This document shows, in pieces, positions 1 through 9,295 of a stretch of 64,000 nt of DNA. The position numbers and the translations under genes were made by a program. The notes under the pieces are model-generated. The model did not search any database, was not told the DNA's origin, and worked only from the letters and a program-made list of their open reading frames with translations. Origin of the DNA: Polynucleobacter sp. MWH-Braz-FAM2G (GTDB taxonomy: Bacteria > Pseudomonadota > Gammaproteobacteria > Burkholderiales > Burkholderiaceae); NCBI RefSeq assembly GCF_018687635.1, contig NZ_CP061300.1, positions 1,447,424-1,511,423 on the forward strand, written 5' to 3'. Within the stretch, counting starts at the first letter, position 1, and each line of letters begins with the position of its first letter.

Positions 1-1270
1 CTGTAAAAGCAGCAATCGTCTTTTGTAAACGACTTAAAGCAATATTTAGAGTGGATATTTCTCTGATATGAGAAGTCACATGTCTAAATTGATGCAGACT
101 AAATTCTCGAATGTTGTCAGCCTCTTTAGCCAACAACCGAATAGGACGTGAAATAGCACGGCTGAGCAATAAACTAATTGGGATCACGAGCAATAACAAA
201 ACCAACCCTACCAGTATGAGCCTATGCTTTAGGGCAATTGCATCAGCAAGCAATTCATTTTCAGGAACTGCGCTAATGAACATCAGACGCCCATCGCCAC
301 CCGCTGAAAATGGATAGAAATTAATATCCCAGCTATTGCCACCAACATCACCTAATTTAATAAATTGGGGTAGGTCGCTTTTATTACTAGTGATTTGGTA
401 TAGGGCATCAAAGATGGGTGAATTAAATTGATTCAGTCGCTTTAATTGAATTTGGCTTCCACTAGATCCAGATTCATCCACTAGAGACAATGTTCCACTT
501 GAAGCAATAACAAAGCCCTGATCATCCACAATTGCCATTTCTGCATTGGGAGTTGGCTTCTGTTCAGAAAGATTTTTGCCAAGCGCATCTAATTCAATAT
601 CTATTGCGACAACAGCTTGATGATTAACAGCCTGCTTCGCAATGGTTATACCAGCCCGACGATTGGCAAAAAATAAATATGGTGGAGTAGTGATTACATT
701 GGAGGTTTTAACTGCCTCCTGAAACCAAGGACGCTGACGCGGGAAATATTTTTTTGGATATTCTGCCTGAGGATCAACTTTTAATTCTCGCAATGATGAA
801 TCCAAAAATATATAGCTTCCCTGGAGAGCTGCCCCTACATGCTCGATGCTTTGGATCATGAAAGTTGTCTCTGCTGGAGCGTTATATTTATTACGGTCGT
901 TCTCAGAGCGTATGGGACGAAGAAGGAAAAAATCCCCGTTAGTGTAGCCAACATAAACAGCTGCTACAGCACTGTAGTTGGTGATTATCTCTTTAAATAA
1001 TCCAGCTCTACTTAGTCTGGCACTAAGAGTGTTTGCTTCAGCAATTGAAGAGTTTGCTAACAGCCTGACTCCCACTTCCGAGGGGTCTATAAGCCCACGA
1101 AAATTAGAAACCATCTGCTGGGCGAGTCGATTGGATTTTTCTTGGGCGCCTTTGCGCAATATTTCTTCTAAGGCTAGGTGAGAAATGAGACTAATGGTGC
1201 CGCCGACAATAAAAATCAGCAACAAAAATAAGGATGAAATATGGAGATTTAGCGAAAAATGTTTTTTCAT
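1..1270 (-). CDS. Cache-HAMP membrane sensor protein (C-terminus outside window)
   Basis: Translating the minus strand from ATG at 1270 gives an open frame to the window edge (about 423 residues). It opens with MKKHFSLNLHI and a hydrophobic segment at about residues 11-30, then a roughly 300-residue periplasmic region resembling a double Cache (dCache_1) ligand-binding domain, a second membrane segment (LILVGLVLLLVIPISLLL), and a HAMP-like stretch starting SRAISRPIRLLAKEADNI. The output domain lies beyond position 1, so it could be a cyclase, an HD-GYP phosphodiesterase or a histidine kinase. The spacing after HAMP (LNIALSRLQKTIAAF) resembles Cache-HAMP proteins with cyclase or HD-GYP outputs, which is a weak inference. 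An in-frame TAG lies nine codons upstream of the chosen ATG. No clear Shine-Dalgarno sequence is seen. The ligand is unknown. Confidence 0.8.
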   Translation of the reverse strand, partial: MKKHFSLNLHISSLFLLLIFIVGGTISLISHLALEEILRKGAQEKSNRLAQQMVSNFRGLIDPSEVGVRLLANSSIAEANTLSARLSRAGLFKEIITNYSAVAAVYVGYTNGDFFLLRPIRSENDRNKYNAPAETTFMIQSIEHVGAALQGSYIFLDSSLRELKVDPQAEYPKKYFPRQRPWFQEAVKTSNVITTPPYLFFANRRAGITIAKQAVNHQAVVAIDIELDALGKNLSEQKPTPNAEMAIVDDQGFVIASSGTLSLVDESGSSGSQIQLKRLNQFNSPIFDALYQITSNKSDLPQFIKLGDVGGNSWDINFYPFSAGGDGRLMFISAVPENELLADAIALKHRLILVGLVLLLLVIPISLLLSRAISRPIRLLAKEADNIREFSLHQFRHVTSHIREISTLNIALSRLQKTIAAFT

Positions 1271-1383
1271 CAGAATTTGGCGCCTTAAACAGCCCTATTT
1301 AAAATTTCAGCCAATAATAATTTCACGCATTATTTGCCGCAAAGCAAAGCTTGCCATAACTGCCAGAAAATGGGGGAAATAAT

Positions 1384-1459
1384 TGGTGCCGCTTGCCGGA
1401 ATCGAACTGGCGACCTTTTCATTACGAATGAACTGCTCTACCAACTGAGCTAAAGCGGC
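1384..1459 (-). tRNA. tRNA-Thr (anticodon CGT)
   Basis: The minus strand folds as a complete 76-nt cloverleaf beginning GCCGCTTTAGCTCAGTTGG and ending in a genomically encoded CCA. The acceptor arms GCCGCTT and AAGCGGC pair, the T loop carries GTTCGAATC, and the anticodon loop TTCGTAA puts CGT at positions 34-36. It closely resembles Escherichia coli thrW. It sits alone between the sensor gene and the DUF1854 gene. Confidence 0.96.
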
Positions 1460-1474
1460 AAATCCGGTTTTATT

Positions 1475-1942
1475 CTAGCGGAAACGATCTAGCAGTTTTT
1501 TACTGACTTTATCCAACTGGGTTGAATCTTTAATCAAAAACTGCAAACCATTTGAATCAGCTATCAGCAATGTGTTCCCAGCAATCCTGCGAATATCTTC
1601 TTCGCCTTTGAGTCGAATGCGCGTGGGACCTCGATCAGTTTCGATATCCCAAATGCTTGGCGTTGCAAATGTGGAAACCTTTGTAATTTTTTCAATAACT
1701 GGCATGAACTCTCTCTCAGCCAATTCTTCCTCAATTAAACCTAACTCCGCTTCGGAAATCGCCGCAACATTTGGAAACCAGCAAAGCTCCTTACCAGATT
1801 GATTCATGATGCCGATACCAGCACTAGGGGCAGTTATTGGGAAAGCCCTCACTGGATGGACTCCAACGTGACGTTCACCCTTGCTATCGATAAAAACTAG
1901 ACGGCCTAAGGCATCACGTTCTAAATGATGAGTCATATTCAT
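1475..1942 (-). CDS. DUF1854 family protein of the cyanophycin locus
   Basis: This 155-residue soluble protein (MNMTHHLERDALGRLVFID...) matches the DUF1854 family, which in Burkholderiales is found beside an ABC transporter and cyanophycin synthetase genes. No enzyme motif, signal peptide or membrane segment is visible. Central phrases such as DIETDRGPTRIRLKGEEDIR and LIADSNGLQFLIKDSTQLD suggest a beta-rich fold, possibly PH-like. Its ATG overlaps the stop codon of the upstream ABC transporter gene by 4 bp (ATGA), so the two are almost certainly translationally coupled and probably work together. The molecular function is unknown; a regulatory or adaptor subunit for the exporter is an inference. 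Confidence 0.85.
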   Translation of the reverse strand: MNMTHHLERDALGRLVFIDSKGERHVGVHPVRAFPITAPSAGIGIMNQSGKELCWFPNVAAISEAELGLIEEELAEREFMPVIEKITKVSTFATPSIWDIETDRGPTRIRLKGEEDIRRIAGNTLLIADSNGLQFLIKDSTQLDKVSKKLLDRFR

Positions 1943-4278
1943 ACCCCACCCCCAATTTTCTTGGCAGCCTCTTCCAGCAATTCCTCTTGCTGCTCTTCTA
2001 AGCTCTCACCAATGGCACCACCTTCAACTAACTCAGCAGCATGGCGCAACTGCGCTTGATACAGGGTGAAGTAAGCTCCTTGGGCCTCCATTAATTGATC
2101 GTGAGAGCCAATCTCAACAATCTCACCTTTATCTAAGACAACCAAGCGATCTGCTTTTCTTAGGGTAGAAAGACGATGTGCGATAGCAATCGTAGTGCGC
2201 CCCTTAACCAAGTTATCAAGGGCTCGCTGGATTTCTTTTTCAGTTGTGGTGTCAACAGAGGATGTAGCTTCATCCAAAATCAAAATACTTGGATTAATCA
2301 GCAAGGCGCGTGCGATCGAGATTCTCTGACGCTCACCACCAGACAATGACTGACCACGCTCCCCAACTAAAGAGTCATAACCAAGAGGTAGGCGCAAGAT
2401 AAATTCATGGGCATGCGCTGCACGTGCAGCTTCGATAATCTCTTCACGACTTGCATCTGGTTTGCCATAGGCAATATTCTCCGCAATCGTGCCAAAGAAT
2501 AAAAATGGCTCTTGCAATACCAAACCAATCCGTTTTCGATAATCCGCTATGCCAATACTACGGATGTCGCGGCCGTCTAAGGAAATCGATCCAGAACTCA
2601 CATCATAGAAACGGCAAATCAAGTTCACTAGGGTGCTCTTACCAGAACCGCTATGCCCTACAAGACCAATCATCTCTCCAGGCGCAATATCTAAATCAAT
2701 GCCTTTGCTAACTGCCCGGTTGCCATAACGAAAACCCACGCCCCGCAAAGAGATGCGACCTTTAACTTCACCCAATGGCGACGGATTGATGGGCTCAGGG
2801 ACGCTAGAAACATGATCCAAAATGTCAAAAATACGTTTTGCGCCTGCGGCTGCCTTTTGGGTGTGCGACACAATTCGACTCATTGAATCAAGGCGAATAT
2901 AAAAACGTCCGATATAGGCCAAGAAAGCAATCAAAACACCGACAGTGACTTTTTGGTGCGCAACTTGCCAAATTCCAAAACCCCACACTACTAATAGGCC
3001 AGTCTCGGTGAGTAAAGTTACCGTTGGAGAAAATAATCCCCAAACGCGATTCACGCGATCATTGATTTGTAGGTTGTGTTTATTGGAATCAATAAAACGT
3101 TTGAGCTCTCTATCCTCTTGTGCAAAGGCTTTTACTACACGAATACCTGGAATGGTGTCTGCCAAAATATTGGTCACTTCAGACCAGATTCGATCTATCT
3201 TTTCAAAACCAAAACGCAACTTATCGCGAACAACATGAATCATCCAGACAATAAATGGCAAGGGCGCTAAAGTAACCAAAGCCAGCAAAGGATCAATCGA
3301 AACCAAGATCGCTGCGGTCATGGTGATCATCAATACATCGGTAGCAAAATCCAACGCGTAGAGAGATAGAAAAACACAGATTCGATCTGTCTCTGCGCCA
3401 ATGCGGGCAATCAAATCGCCAGTTCTCTTACCACCAAAATATTCTAAGGAAAGCTTAAGTAGATGTTCGAAGGTAGTATTACGTAGATCCGCTCCAATAC
3501 GCTCGCTGACCAAAGCTAGTAGGTAAGTCTTCCACCAACCCAACCCCCATGCAACGATTGCAGCCCCAAACAGAGCCAGCAGATACATGCTAGCCAAATG
3601 GAAATCAATTGGATTGCCACGCTCATAAGGGATCAACACATGATCCATCAATGGCATCGTGAGATATGGCGGTATTAATGTAGCTCCTGTTGACAGTAGA
3701 GTTAATACAAAACCAAGCAGTAATTGTTTTTTGTAAGGTCTTGCAAAGCGCCAAAGCTTAAATAATGTCCAGGTTGAGGGAGGCACATCATCCTCTGGAT
3801 CACACGTTGGGCAGACATCCGAATTGGCGGGTTTTGGACTTAAGCAAACCGGGCAAACTTGCTTGTCGTACTCACTCACCTCGCCTTCTCTAATTTGTTC
3901 GCCCCGAGTCAGTTGCTTAAAACTCGATTCCAGCCTCAGTACCTGCGGATTTACGGCTAAAGTGAAATTCCAGGCCCTCAACAAACAGTCGACAGTTTCG
4001 AGCCTTAAATGTCCTACCCCTGCATGATCGCCATGGATCAGGTGGGCGCCTAGACCGAGATTCCATGACTCAAATACTTTGCCGTCCGTCCAAAATAAAC
4101 CTTCTTCGGTCAGCAATAAAAGGCTTTTTTGAAAGCGCAGATTGGCGTCCAGATCAAGCTCAACCCATGCTAGAACAGCCTCCACCCCCTTTACTGGGGA
4201 GGCCTCAGACCCCAAAACAACTTGCCAATGACTTGGCAGAACAGGGGCAAAAGGTAAGATTTGTGGCTTCATTGACAC
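1939..4278 (-). CDS. ABC exporter (fused permease and ATPase) of the cyanophycin locus
   Basis: A 779-residue half-type ABC exporter. Residues 1-135 are a soluble N-terminal domain not normal for this fold. Residues 142-159 form a zinc-ribbon-like CxxC...CxxC pair (C142, C145, C156, C159). A six-helix permease spans about 185-465. The nucleotide-binding domain has Walker A GHSGSGKS at 541-548, signature LSGGER at 645-650, Walker B ILILDE at 665-670 and the H-loop in IAHRLST. The family is known as the ABC transporter associated with cyanophycin genes; its substrate is not established. The first codon is GTG at 4278, with an ATG two codons later at 4272 that may be the true start. A TATACT box at about 4285-4290 implies a very short leader and no Shine-Dalgarno sequence. 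It is divergent from the cphA pair. Confidence 0.9.
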   Translation of the reverse strand: MSMKPQILPFAPVLPSHWQVVLGSEASPVKGVEAVLAWVELDLDANLRFQKSLLLLTEEGLFWTDGKVFESWNLGLGAHLIHGDHAGVGHLRLETVDCLLRAWNFTLAVNPQVLRLESSFKQLTRGEQIREGEVSEYDKQVCPVCLSPKPANSDVCPTCDPEDDVPPSTWTLFKLWRFARPYKKQLLLGFVLTLLSTGATLIPPYLTMPLMDHVLIPYERGNPIDFHLASMYLLALFGAAIVAWGLGWWKTYLLALVSERIGADLRNTTFEHLLKLSLEYFGGKRTGDLIARIGAETDRICVFLSLYALDFATDVLMITMTAAILVSIDPLLALVTLAPLPFIVWMIHVVRDKLRFGFEKIDRIWSEVTNILADTIPGIRVVKAFAQEDRELKRFIDSNKHNLQINDRVNRVWGLFSPTVTLLTETGLLVVWGFGIWQVAHQKVTVGVLIAFLAYIGRFYIRLDSMSRIVSHTQKAAAGAKRIFDILDHVSSVPEPINPSPLGEVKGRISLRGVGFRYGNRAVSKGIDLDIAPGEMIGLVGHSGSGKSTLVNLICRFYDVSSGSISLDGRDIRSIGIADYRKRIGLVLQEPFLFFGTIAENIAYGKPDASREEIIEAARAAHAHEFILRLPLGYDSLVGERGQSLSGGERQRISIARALLINPSILILDEATSSVDTTTEKEIQRALDNLVKGRTTIAIAHRLSTLRKADRLVVLDKGEIVEIGSHDQLMEAQGAYFTLYQAQLRHAAELVEGGAIGESLEEQQEELLEEAAKKIGGGV

Positions 4279-4476
4279 TAAAAGTATAGTGGAGTGAAAA
4301 TTTTTAGATTTATTGCCTATGTCAACTTTAGAGGCCTAAAAGCCGTTAAATTGTCGAAGTAGGCCTTTTTATGAATTTTTGCTAATTTTGTGAGTTTTTT
4401 GATAACAACTAGAAACAGAGAGACCGTCTGACGCTTCAGCACCCAAATCTTGGTGCCGACCACCGTCAAAGCGCAT
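4279..4476. promoter_or_regulatory. Divergent regulatory region between the ABC exporter and cphA genes
   Basis: A 198-bp AT-rich gap. Toward the exporter there is a TATACT hexamer (minus strand, about 4285-4290). Toward cphA an inverted repeat has arms AGGCCTA (4332-4338) and TAGGCCT (4360-4366), with the second arm followed by a short T run, which could act as a leader hairpin or attenuator. No clear Shine-Dalgarno sequence precedes the proposed cphA start at 4477. No known riboswitch was recognised. Confidence 0.4.
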
Positions 4477-6669
4477 ATGCCCCAACTACTAGATAAATCC
4501 ATCGAGATACTGAGCGTAAAGCATCTCCGTGGCCCCAATATGTGGACTTACCATCCCGTTATTGAGGTTTGGCTTGATATTGGTGACCTAGAGGACTACC
4601 CCTCAAATCTCATTCCTGGCTTTTATGATCGACTAGTAAAGGCTCTCCCAAGTCTAGTGGAACATCGTTGCAGTTATGGTGAAACCGGCGGCTTTCTAAA
4701 ACGTGTTGAAGAAGGCACTTGGCCTGCCCATATTCTGGAGCACCTCACATTAGAACTGCAAAACTTAGCTGGCATACCAGGTGGTTTTGGCAAAGCACGC
4801 GATGGTGACAGACGCGGTGTTTATAAAGTAATGGTCAGTGCCATCAATGAGGAAGTTACCCTCACCGCCCTGAAATATGCACGCGACCTCTACCTAGCAT
4901 TGGCGCAAGACAACAAAGACTGCGTCGCAGAAGTACAAACAATCATTGAAAATCTGCGTGAGCTTGGTGATGACTTACTGCTTGGTCCCAGCACTGCATG
5001 CATTGTGAATGCCGCTGAAGAACGTGGTATTCCATCTATTCGTCTATCTGAAGGCAATTTAGTTCAACTAGGTTACGGTGCCAAGCAACGTCGCATCTGG
5101 ACGGCAGAAACCGATCAGACCAGCGCCATTGCTGAGACAATCTCCAGAGATAAGGACTTAACCAAGAGCTTATTGCGTAGCGCTGGCGTCCCCACTCCTG
5201 AAGGTAGAACCGTTTCCAGCCCTGATGACGCTTGGGAGGCCGCACAAGATATTGGACTGCCAGTAGTAGTTAAACCCATTGATGGAAACCATGGTCGGGG
5301 AGTTTTCATTAATCTTTATACCCAACAAGAAATCGAATCAGCATATGCAGTTGCAATTGATGAGGGTAGCGAAGTTTTAGTAGAGCGACACATCGTTGGA
5401 GACGAGCACCGTTTGCTAGTTGTTGGCGACAAAGTAGTAGCTGCAGCAAAGGGTGAAACAGTTTGGGTTACTGGTGATGGTCAACATACTATTCATGAAC
5501 TCATTCAAATTCAGATTAACTCCGATCCACGCCGTGGCACCGCTGAAGAACATCCCCTCAATCCAGTGCGTATTGATTCAGCTGTAGAACTCGAATTAGC
5601 CCGACAAAAACTAACTGGTGACAGCATCCCAGACATTGACCATAAAGTTCTCATTCAAAGTAATGGCAACGTCGCATTTGATGTTACTGATCTAGTTCAC
5701 CCAGATGTAGCCAGTCAAGTTGCCTTAGCAGCGCGTGTAGTTGGACTAGAAATTGCTGGCGTTGATTTGGTAGCGCAGGACATTAGCAAACCTCTAGCCG
5801 ATCAAAATGCTGCCATTGTTGAAGTCAATGCCGGACCTGGCCTGTTAATGCATCTGAAACCAGCCAGTGGCAAGCCTCAACCCGTTGGGAAAGAAATTGC
5901 GAACCACCTCTTTCCGGCGGGAACAGATTTCCGAATCCCAGTAGTTGGCATCTGCGGTGAAAAGGGCAAAACACCCGTTGCTGAGATGATTGCCCATTTC
6001 TTGCGCCTTACTAATGTCTATGTTGGTTTATCTAGTAGCAAAGGTCTTTTTTTCGGCAATCGCTCCATTCCAAATTGCAGCTCATCCAATTGGGAAAATG
6101 CGCGTCGCACACTCATGAACCGCGCAGTTGAAGCCGCGGTAATCGAAAACAATCACTTATCGATGCTCATTGAGGGTCTAGCCTACGATCGTTGCCAGGT
6201 CGGAGTTGTTTTGAATGTCGACCCCAAAGCCAACTTCCCTCAGTACGCTATTTACGATGAAGACCAAGTCTTTAGCGTTGTCCGCACTCAAGTTGACGTG
6301 GTACTCCCAAGCGGTGTGGCTGTTCTGAATGCTGATGATCCAATGTGTGTGCAGATGGCAGAACTTTGTGATGGCAAGGTCATTTTCTTTAGTGAAAATC
6401 CAGATTCAGAAATCATCAAAAATCATTTGTTAAATAATGGTCGTGCAGTGATGATTGGCAAACAACAAATTACTTTGAAGTCGGGCAAATTGGATCAAAA
6501 ATCCATTCCCGTTCCAAGGCACTCAGAAGCAGACAGCGCTTCCCCTTGGAAGACAATGAATTTAGGCGCAGCAATTGCTGCAGCTTGGGCCTTAGATATT
6601 CCGTTTAATGTGATCGAAGCAGGCGCAGAAACTTTTGCGCCTGATGCTACTACCGCTACAGGGGCTTAA
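4477..6669 (+). CDS. cphA': Cyanophycin synthetase-like protein, truncated paralogue (CphA')
   Basis: CphA makes cyanophycin, a polymer of aspartate with arginine side groups, from ATP and both amino acids. This copy (730 residues from ATG 4477; the frame is open back to TTG 4450) has the N-terminal domain with the family-typical EHLTLELQNLAG and GGFGKAR, then an ATP-grasp domain (VVVKPIDGNHGRGV about residue 263; EVNAGPG about 450). Its Mur-ligase-like part is degenerate: the P-loop reads GEKGKTPV at about 492 instead of GTNGKTTT, and the protein stops where the C-terminal Mur ligase domain should begin. In the ATP-grasp part GLLMH replaces the usual FRMH-type motif. It abuts the next gene without a gap. 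I infer a partner subunit rather than a stand-alone synthetase. Confidence 0.9.
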   Translation: MPQLLDKSIEILSVKHLRGPNMWTYHPVIEVWLDIGDLEDYPSNLIPGFYDRLVKALPSLVEHRCSYGETGGFLKRVEEGTWPAHILEHLTLELQNLAGIPGGFGKARDGDRRGVYKVMVSAINEEVTLTALKYARDLYLALAQDNKDCVAEVQTIIENLRELGDDLLLGPSTACIVNAAEERGIPSIRLSEGNLVQLGYGAKQRRIWTAETDQTSAIAETISRDKDLTKSLLRSAGVPTPEGRTVSSPDDAWEAAQDIGLPVVVKPIDGNHGRGVFINLYTQQEIESAYAVAIDEGSEVLVERHIVGDEHRLLVVGDKVVAAAKGETVWVTGDGQHTIHELIQIQINSDPRRGTAEEHPLNPVRIDSAVELELARQKLTGDSIPDIDHKVLIQSNGNVAFDVTDLVHPDVASQVALAARVVGLEIAGVDLVAQDISKPLADQNAAIVEVNAGPGLLMHLKPASGKPQPVGKEIANHLFPAGTDFRIPVVGICGEKGKTPVAEMIAHFLRLTNVYVGLSSSKGLFFGNRSIPNCSSSNWENARRTLMNRAVEAAVIENNHLSMLIEGLAYDRCQVGVVLNVDPKANFPQYAIYDEDQVFSVVRTQVDVVLPSGVAVLNADDPMCVQMAELCDGKVIFFSENPDSEIIKNHLLNNGRAVMIGKQQITLKSGKLDQKSIPVPRHSEADSASPWKTMNLGAAIAAAWALDIPFNVIEAGAETFAPDATTATGA

Positions 6670-9240
6670 TTGGAAATTACCCGTATTCGTATGTTGCGCG
6701 GCCCAAATTTATGGAGCCGCCATACCGCCTTAGAAGCGATTGTTTCTTGTGATGAGGCAGAACGCTCCATTGACTCGATACCTCAATTCGAAACCAAGAT
6801 TCGTGAACGTTTTCCACAACTAGGTAGCATGCGTCGGGGTGGCCACAATGAAGTTCTCTCACTCGCACACGCTTTGGAGCATGCAGCTCTAGGCCTTCAA
6901 GCTCAAGCAGGTTGTCCTGTAACCTTCAGCCGGACCGTACAAACAGTAGATGTTGGCGTCTATCAAGTCGTTGTTGAATACACCGAAGAAGTTGTGGGAC
7001 GCATGGCTTTTGATTTCGCCTTTGCACTAATACAAGCAACCCTAAACGACGCCCCTTTTGATTTAGCCGCCGCCCTTTCAGAATTAGAGGCGCTATATGA
7101 GGATGTTCGCTTAGGCCCCAGCACGGGCTCTATCGTCGATGCTGCAGTTCAGCGGAATATTCCCTATCGTCGTATGACTGAAGGCAGCATGGTTCAGTTC
7201 GGCTGGGGAAGCAAGCAAAAACGCATTCAGGCAGCTGAGACTAGCGACACCAGCGCGATCGCGGAAGCCATTGCGCAGGATAAAGAGCTCACAAAAAATC
7301 TTCTAGCTGCTGCAGGCGTGTCTGTCCCAATTGGCGAAGTGGTAACAACCGCAGATGATGCTTGGCGTGCTGCGCAAAAGATTGGCGGTCCGATTGTTTT
7401 AAAACCAAAAGATGGCAATCAAGGAAAAGGTGTTGTTGCCAATATTCAAACCGAAGAGGAAGTGCGTGCTGGCTTTATCGTAACGCAAGGTTTTGGTCGA
7501 GAAACCATAGTTGAGCGCTATTTACCTGGAGCGGATTATCGTCTGTTGGTAGTCGGAAATCGCCTCTCGGCAGCCGCTCGTCGTGAACCCGCCCAAGTAG
7601 TTGGCGATGGTAAACATACGGTTGCTGAACTAGTCGAAAAAGAAAATAAAAATCCTCTACGTGGCGATGGTCATGCAACCGCGCTTACCAAGATTCGATT
7701 TGACGATATCGCCCTTGCTCACTTGGCAAGCAATGGTCTTACCCCGCAATATGTCCCCAAAACAGGTGAGCGAGTTTTGTTACGCAACAATGCCAATCTC
7801 AGTACTGGTGGCACTGCTACTGACGTGACTGACGATGTTCATCCGGATGTCGCAGCGAGCGCAGTGGCTGCGGCGCAAATGATTGGCTTAGATATTGCTG
7901 GCGTGGATATTCTTTGCGAGTCAATCTACAAACCTTTAGAGCAACAAGGTGGCGGCATTGTTGAAGTCAATGCGGCCCCTGGGTTGCGCATGCACCTCAA
8001 GCCGTCTTACGGCAAAGGTCGCCCTGTCGGCGAAGACATCATCAACATGATGTTTCCATTAGGTGAGGATGGACGCATTCCGGTAGTGGCTGTCACTGGC
8101 ACTAATGGCAAAACTACAACCGTTCGACTCATCTCTCATTTATTAAGTGAAACCGGCTTGCGCGTTGGTATGACTGGTACAGATGGCGTTTATATCAATC
8201 ATCGCCTAATCGATACTGGCGATTGCAGTGGCCCCAAGAGTGCTCGCAATGTATTAATGCATCCCGATGTCGATGCCGCCGTTCTAGAAACAGCTCGCGG
8301 TGGTTTACTACGTGAAGGTTTGGGTTTTGATCGCTGCGAAGTCGCCGTTGTAACCAATATCGGCGAAGGTGATCACCTAGGTCTTAATTACATCACTAGT
8401 GTTGAAGATTTAGCTGTACTCAAACGTGTCATTGTGCAAAACGTAGCCCCCACTGGCGCTGCTGTATTAAATGCGGCAGACCCTATGGTGGCCAAGATGG
8501 GCGATAAATGCTCAGGTCGAGTGATTTTCTTTGCTCAGAATCAACATCATCCTGTTATTACTGCACATAGAGCTAAAAATAAAAAAGTCATTTACTTTGA
8601 CGGCACATATATTGTTGCCTCCAAGGGCTCGCGCGTAATGTATCGTTTCCCCGTAAGCGAAATTCCACTTACACAAAATGGTGTACTCGGCTTTCAGATT
8701 GAAAACGCAATGGCTGCCATTGGAGCCGCATGGGCATTAGGGTTGGATGCCGAAAAGATTGCCCGCGGTCTACATAGCTTTGAAAGTGATTCCAATTCTG
8801 TGCCAGGACGCTTTAATCAATTTCAACATAATGGCGCTACGGTGATCGCTGATTACGGTCACAACCCAGATGCGATGCGAGCTCTTACCAGCGCCGTTGA
8901 GGCCATGAAACCCAAGAAGAGTCATGTAGTCATTAGTGGTGCTGGCGATCGTCGTGATGAAGATATTCGCGACCTTACACGCATCCTAGGCAATTCCTTT
9001 GATAACGTCATTCTCTATCAAGATGCTTGTCAGCGGGGGCGCGAAGATGGTGAAGTATTAAGACTACTCCAAGAAGGTCTAGTAGGCGCTACCAAAGCGA
9101 AACAAGTTCAAGAAATTCATGGGGAATTTAAAGCGATTGATACCGCCTTAAATGACCTTTCTACAGGAGATATCTGCTTGATTCTCATAGACCAAGTAGA
9201 AGAATCGCTTGCTTATCTCAAAGAAAAAGTAAGACCTTAA
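6670..9240 (+). CDS. cphA: Cyanophycin synthetase (CphA)
   Basis: An 856-residue protein close to full CphA length (about 870-880). It starts at TTG 6670 directly after the TAA of the upstream paralogue, so translation is probably coupled. An N-terminal domain is followed by ATP-grasp (IVLKPKDGNQGKGV; PAQVVGDGKHT; EVNAAPGLRMH) and a complete Mur-ligase-like module with intact P-loop VTGTNGKTTT at about residues 477-486 and a C-terminal ligase domain (PGRFNQF, ADYGHNPDAM). The N-terminal motif reads EHAALGLQAQAG and TFSRT, departing from the ELQ...GFGKAR form retained by its neighbour. In the family, ATP-grasp adds aspartate and the Mur-like module adds arginine. No cyanophycinase gene was seen in the window. 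Confidence 0.93.
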   Translation: MEITRIRMLRGPNLWSRHTALEAIVSCDEAERSIDSIPQFETKIRERFPQLGSMRRGGHNEVLSLAHALEHAALGLQAQAGCPVTFSRTVQTVDVGVYQVVVEYTEEVVGRMAFDFAFALIQATLNDAPFDLAAALSELEALYEDVRLGPSTGSIVDAAVQRNIPYRRMTEGSMVQFGWGSKQKRIQAAETSDTSAIAEAIAQDKELTKNLLAAAGVSVPIGEVVTTADDAWRAAQKIGGPIVLKPKDGNQGKGVVANIQTEEEVRAGFIVTQGFGRETIVERYLPGADYRLLVVGNRLSAAARREPAQVVGDGKHTVAELVEKENKNPLRGDGHATALTKIRFDDIALAHLASNGLTPQYVPKTGERVLLRNNANLSTGGTATDVTDDVHPDVAASAVAAAQMIGLDIAGVDILCESIYKPLEQQGGGIVEVNAAPGLRMHLKPSYGKGRPVGEDIINMMFPLGEDGRIPVVAVTGTNGKTTTVRLISHLLSETGLRVGMTGTDGVYINHRLIDTGDCSGPKSARNVLMHPDVDAAVLETARGGLLREGLGFDRCEVAVVTNIGEGDHLGLNYITSVEDLAVLKRVIVQNVAPTGAAVLNAADPMVAKMGDKCSGRVIFFAQNQHHPVITAHRAKNKKVIYFDGTYIVASKGSRVMYRFPVSEIPLTQNGVLGFQIENAMAAIGAAWALGLDAEKIARGLHSFESDSNSVPGRFNQFQHNGATVIADYGHNPDAMRALTSAVEAMKPKKSHVVISGAGDRRDEDIRDLTRILGNSFDNVILYQDACQRGREDGEVLRLLQEGLVGATKAKQVQEIHGEFKAIDTALNDLSTGDICLILIDQVEESLAYLKEKVRP

Positions 9241-9295
9241 AACTAAGCGAATACCGTTTGCTGATGCGTTTTCCACTCTAATAATCTAGGGCATT

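Noticed and set aside
6600..6700. Frameshift splitting one cphA gene into two
   Set aside because: The second gene begins again with a full N-terminal domain, so these are tandem paralogues, not halves of one gene.
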